NCBI GenBank assembly: GCA_023418435.1
Contig: JAEZZT010000011.1
Coordinates: 1 to 19,612, forward strand
DNA length: 19,612 nt
Origin: Bacillota bacterium
GTDB taxonomy: Bacteria > Bacillota > Negativicutes > Veillonellales > Negativicoccaceae
Direction: 5' to 3'
Shown: positions 17,365 through 19,612 of the stretch, in pieces
Layout: every line of letters begins with the position of its first letter
Position numbering within the stretch: position 1 is the stretch's first letter
Made by a program: the position numbers and the translations under genes
The notes under the pieces: model-generated
What the model saw: the letters and a program-made list of their open reading frames with translations, nothing else
What the model was told of the DNA's origin: nothing
Databases searched by the model: none

Positions 17365-17402
17365 AGAAAAAAGAGCCTATTTCACAAAAGAAATAGACTC
17401 TT
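17365..17402 (-). terminator. brnQ terminator
   Basis: A 13-base-pair stem with one G-U pair on the minus strand (AAGAGTCTATTTC / GAAATAGGCTCTT), a 6-base loop and a T-rich tail. It starts 7 bases after the brnQ stop and keeps brnQ transcription out of the dnaA promoter region. Confidence 0.85.
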
Positions 17403-17409
17403 GAAAGAT

Positions 17410-18732
17410 TTATTTTTTCACTACCAAGGTATATGCCCATCCGATAATGAGGCCGACTACGGCAAATGAAATCCAACCGAGACCGAAATCAAATAAAGGA
17501 AGTGTAGATTTCATCCAAGCAGTCATGTCCGCTACATCGTAACCGGCAGTATGCAAACCATCATACAACGAAGGAATCAAAGTAAAGAGGATGGTTGTAA
17601 AATACACGGCTTGACGATGATGGAAAAGCGGCGACAAGAAAGTCAAAGCAATGAGCACCATGGTCAATGGATACAAGAACATCAACACGGGAATGGCAGC
17701 CGAAATAATTGTGGAAAGACCGAACATTCCGATAAATCCGGAAACAACTGCAAAAACCGTTACCCATTGACGATAGGACAATGCCGGGATCAACTCATTG
17801 AAATAAGCTCCGCAAGAAGAAATCAGACCGATACTGGTTGTCAAGCAAGCCAATAAAACAATGAAGGCCAAAATGACAGCACCGGGAGCTCCGAAATAAT
17901 GTTGAGTAGAAAGAGAAAGAACGGGAGCACCGGTATCTTGCAAACCGATAGCAGAAACGCTGGTAGCACCGATATTACCGATAAAGATGTATACGACCGC
18001 CAAACATACTGCGGCAATCAAGCCCGATTTTAAAGTAACTCCGGCAATTTCTTTTTCCAATTTCGCACCGTATTGTTTGGCCGATTGGATGATCAAGATA
18101 CCGAACACCAAGGAAGCCAATGCGTCCATCGTATTATATCCATCCAAGAAACCCTGTGCATAAGCCATACCTGTGCCGGCATAGGATTTTGTAGGCTCTT
18201 GCGGTACACCTAACGGAGAAAGAATGGATTGGACGATCAGGACACCCAAGAAAAATAAAAGTGCAGGCGTCAGAACTTTACCGATACGGCCGACCAATTT
18301 ATTCGGAGAAATAGAGAACCACCATGAAATAATAAAGAAAATGGCAAGGAAAATATATAACTCCATGCTACCCGCAGCTTCACCTAAAAATGGTTTGATG
18401 CCGATTTCATAAGAAACGGTTCCTGTACGGGGAATAGCAAAAAATGGTCCAATAGTTAAATACAATAATACCGTGAAAAATACCCCATATGCAGGATGAA
18501 CTCGTCCGGCCAATTCCTGCAAATCTTTGCTACCGGAATAACCGATCGCGATAACACCCAACAAAGGCAAACCTACGCCGGTAAAAAGAAATCCGGTAAT
18601 GGCTTCTGTAAAGTGAGTGCCTGCATTTTGTCCAAGTGATGCCGGGAAAATAAGGTTGCCCGCACCGAAGAACAAAGCAAATAACATAAGACCTATAGAA
18701 ATATAGGCGGAACGGGAAATTTTAGTTTCCAT
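17410..18732 (-). CDS. brnQ: branched-chain amino-acid carrier BrnQ
   Basis: A cation-coupled importer of leucine, isoleucine and valine, of the LIVCS family. It has 440 residues, the family norm, with about 12 membrane helices. The diagnostic first helix (IGLMLFALFFGAGNLIFPASLG, split as MLFALFFGAGN and LIFPASLG, residues about 13-34) is present. The later GPFFAIPRTGTVSYEIG and TTSIGLISSCGAYFNEL also fit the family. ATG at 18732 is served by AAGGAGG. It is a single-gene unit with a good promoter, a palindrome over the predicted start of transcription, and its own terminator. Its place between dnaA and rpmH is unusual, since these two are neighbours in many Firmicutes. Confidence 0.95.
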   Translation of the reverse strand: METKISRSAYISIGLMLFALFFGAGNLIFPASLGQNAGTHFTEAITGFLFTGVGLPLLGVIAIGYSGSKDLQELAGRVHPAYGVFFTVLLYLTIGPFFAIPRTGTVSYEIGIKPFLGEAAGSMELYIFLAIFFIISWWFSISPNKLVGRIGKVLTPALLFFLGVLIVQSILSPLGVPQEPTKSYAGTGMAYAQGFLDGYNTMDALASLVFGILIIQSAKQYGAKLEKEIAGVTLKSGLIAAVCLAVVYIFIGNIGATSVSAIGLQDTGAPVLSLSTQHYFGAPGAVILAFIVLLACLTTSIGLISSCGAYFNELIPALSYRQWVTVFAVVSGFIGMFGLSTIISAAIPVLMFLYPLTMVLIALTFLSPLFHHRQAVYFTTILFTLIPSLYDGLHTAGYDVADMTAWMKSTLPLFDFGLGWISFAVVGLIIGWAYTLVVKK

Positions 18733-18752
18733 CTAAATAACCTCCTTTTTGT

Positions 18753-18793
18753 ATATTGTTCAATATTATAAAGGAATCTCTAGAATACTGCAA
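18753..18793 (-). promoter_or_regulatory. brnQ promoter with candidate operator
   Basis: On the minus strand, TTGCAG (18788-18793) and TATAAT (18765-18770) are 17 bases apart. The palindrome ATATTGTTCAATAT (18753-18766) abuts the -10 and covers the expected start near 18758, a position where a bound protein would block transcription. The leader is only about 25 bases, so there is no T-box. Confidence 0.65.
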
Positions 18794-18863
18794 GAAAAAA
18801 TTGAATTTATTTTATTTCTATGTAAAAAAGTAAAAGCCTTTCATATATCGCCATCGTCAAAGT

Positions 18864-18892
18864 TTGACACCCTGATTTTTTTTCAATATAAT
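18864..18892 (+). promoter_or_regulatory. consensus promoter of rpmH-rnpA-yidD
   Basis: A perfect TTGACA (18864-18869) and a perfect TATAAT (18887-18892) with the ideal 17-base spacer. Transcription should start near 18899, giving a leader of about 55 bases. That strength suits a ribosomal protein operon. Confidence 0.85.
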
Positions 18893-18909
18893 TACTATGT
18901 TATGGTGTA

Positions 18910-18952
18910 AGTTGGACGGGGAAACCCGTTTCTATAAAAGGAGGTGTCAACT
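18910..18952 (+). other. structured leader of rpmH
   Basis: A compact hairpin, ACGGG-GAAA-CCCGT (18916-18929), has a GNRA tetraloop. Outside it, AGTTG (18910-18914) can pair with CAACT (18948-18952), just before the rpmH ATG. That outer stem would enclose the ribosome binding site. It may tune translation or be chance; I know no named motif that matches. Confidence 0.35.
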
Positions 18953-18953
18953 G

Positions 18954-19088
18954 ATGAAACGTACGTATCAGCCGAATGTATTATGGCGTAAGAAAACCCA
19001 CGGCTTTCGTGAACGTATGAAAACGAAAGGCGGCCGCATGGTTTTGAAAAGAAGAAGACTCAAGGGTAGAAAAAAAATATCCGCCTAA
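18954..19088 (+). CDS. rpmH: 50S ribosomal protein L34
   Basis: A 44-residue, very basic protein of the large ribosomal subunit. It starts with the family signature [19 protein letters not shown] and continues with [15 protein letters not shown], ending GRKKISA. ATG at 18954 follows AAAGGAGG; a longer reading from 18897 lacks a ribosome site and is not L34-like. It heads the rpmH-rnpA-yidD group found next to the origin in many bacteria. Confidence 0.98.
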   Translation: MKRTYQPNVLWRKKTHGFRERMKTKGGRMVLKRRRLKGRKKISA

Positions 19089-19103
19089 TGGAGGCGACAA
19101 CCG

Positions 19104-19125
19104 GAACTTGGCCTCTGCCAAGTTC
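19104..19125 (+). other. hairpin between rpmH and rnpA
   Basis: An 8-base-pair stem GAACTTGG / CCAAGTTC with a 6-base loop and no T-run after it. It is not a terminator. It could be a processing or stability element that sets L34 output above RnpA, as inferred from position only. Confidence 0.4.
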
Positions 19126-19150
19126 TTGGTGTCTAAAGGTGGAGGGTGTT

Positions 19151-19495
19151 ATGCAGGATTTGAAAAAAGAGTACAGGCTTCGTGAAAACTTTGAGTTTCG
19201 GCAAGTATATCGCCGAGGCAGATCCACGCCCGGAAAAAGAATTATTCTGTACAAATTACCCGTGCCGGACCAACCGACTCGGATTGGATTTGTAACCGGT
19301 AAAAAAGTAGGAAGTGCCGTACAACGAAATCGTGCACGACGCTTAATGAGAGAAGTGTATCGCCGTCATCGGAATCGGATTGCAGATGGTTATCTCTTGG
19401 TTTTGATAGGTAGAGCGCCATTGGCAGCATCATCATATTGGGAAGCAGAACGAGAAATTCTGCAAGTATGCAAAAGGGCTAAGATACTGACATGA
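19151..19495 (+). CDS. rnpA: ribonuclease P protein component
   Basis: The protein cofactor of RNase P, which with the catalytic RNA trims the 5' ends of tRNA precursors. It has 114 residues, normal for the family. The start [20 protein letters not shown] and the RNA-binding signature [21 protein letters not shown] (Arg-rich helix, the so-called RNR motif, about residues 52-72) are both clear. I chose ATG at 19151, which has GGAGG upstream, over an in-frame ATG at 19088 that overlaps the rpmH stop but has no ribosome site. Its stop overlaps the yidD start as ATGA. Confidence 0.95.
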   Translation: MQDLKKEYRLRENFEFRQVYRRGRSTPGKRIILYKLPVPDQPTRIGFVTGKKVGSAVQRNRARRLMREVYRRHRNRIADGYLLVLIGRAPLAASSYWEAEREILQVCKRAKILT

Positions 19496-19612
19496 TAAAA
19501 AACTTTTTATTATGGTTGATAGATTGTTATCGCAAGTACTTATCTCCTTTAAAACCACCATGTTGCAGATTTACTCCCACTTGTAGCGCATATGCAGCAG
19601 AAGCTATTGCTG
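19492..19612 (+). CDS. yidD: membrane protein insertion factor YidD, 5' part
   Basis: Only the first 40 codons lie in the window; the gene runs off the right edge. The visible part ([20 protein letters not shown], then [16 protein letters not shown]) carries the YidD hallmark: the cysteine-bearing FTPTCSAYA after an amphipathic first helix. YidD assists YidC in inserting membrane proteins. It overlaps rnpA by four bases, so it is translationally coupled. A yidC gene would be expected next. Confidence 0.93.
   Translation, partial: MIKNFLLWLIDCYRKYLSPLKPPCCRFTPTCSAYAAEAIA

Noticed and set aside
18733-18764. T-box leader in front of brnQ
   Set aside because: The predicted start is about 25 bases from the ATG, so no T-box can fit.
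19088-19150. An rnpA start at ATG 19088, overlapping the rpmH stop
   Set aside because: It adds 21 residues unlike any RnpA N-terminus and has no ribosome site; ATG 19151 has GGAGG and the family start.

Overview
The window is a piece of chromosome around a replication origin. It probably comes from a diderm Firmicute of the Negativicutes, in the Veillonella/Dialister/Megasphaera neighbourhood. The reasons are a Firmicute-style origin cluster (dnaA, dnaN, yaaA, recF, a DUF721/DciA gene and gyrB, with rpmH-rnpA-yidD diverging on the other side) in the same stretch as a tripartite RND efflux pump with a lipoprotein adaptor, which needs an outer membrane. The genus call is an inference; no rRNA is present to settle it. 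By eye the base composition is moderately AT-rich, with AT-rich intergenic regions.

Layout, left to right. (1) 49-421 (+): a small exported protein whose start region is out of frame by one base at an A7 run. (2) 678-2884 (+): an overlapping panD-panC-panS-like operon. It makes beta-alanine, joins it to pantoate, and encodes a BASS-family carrier that probably imports pantoate or ketopantoate; panB and panE are not adjacent. A promoter and an attenuator-like hairpin lie in front of it. (3) 2922-7030 (-): an RND pump operon, adaptor then permease, converging on the pan operon at a shared bidirectional terminator. (4) 7189-8658 (-): a LysP-type amino-acid permease. (5) 8802-9890 (-): an unrecognised, AT-rich, eight-helix membrane protein with its own promoter. 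(6) 10011-15421 (-): gyrB with its own promoter, then the tightly packed dnaN-yaaA-recF-dciA group. (7) 15422-17409: dnaA between two clusters of DnaA boxes. The dnaA-dnaN gap also holds a clear DnaA-trio tract, so this looks like a bipartite oriC with the unwinding site next to dnaN. (8) 17410-18732 (-): brnQ, which sits between dnaA and rpmH, where many Firmicutes have nothing. (9) 18864-19612 (+): a near-consensus promoter, rpmH, rnpA and the start of yidD, cut by the window edge.

Most of the content is conserved housekeeping. The less ordinary points are the DnaA-trio origin, the long zinc-ribbon DciA-like protein, the pantothenate salvage operon with a possible attenuator, the frameshifted exported protein, the orphan membrane protein, and a candidate operator on the brnQ promoter. 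I see no CRISPR array, transposon, tRNA, rRNA or prophage gene. No gene-free stretch exceeds 300 bases.
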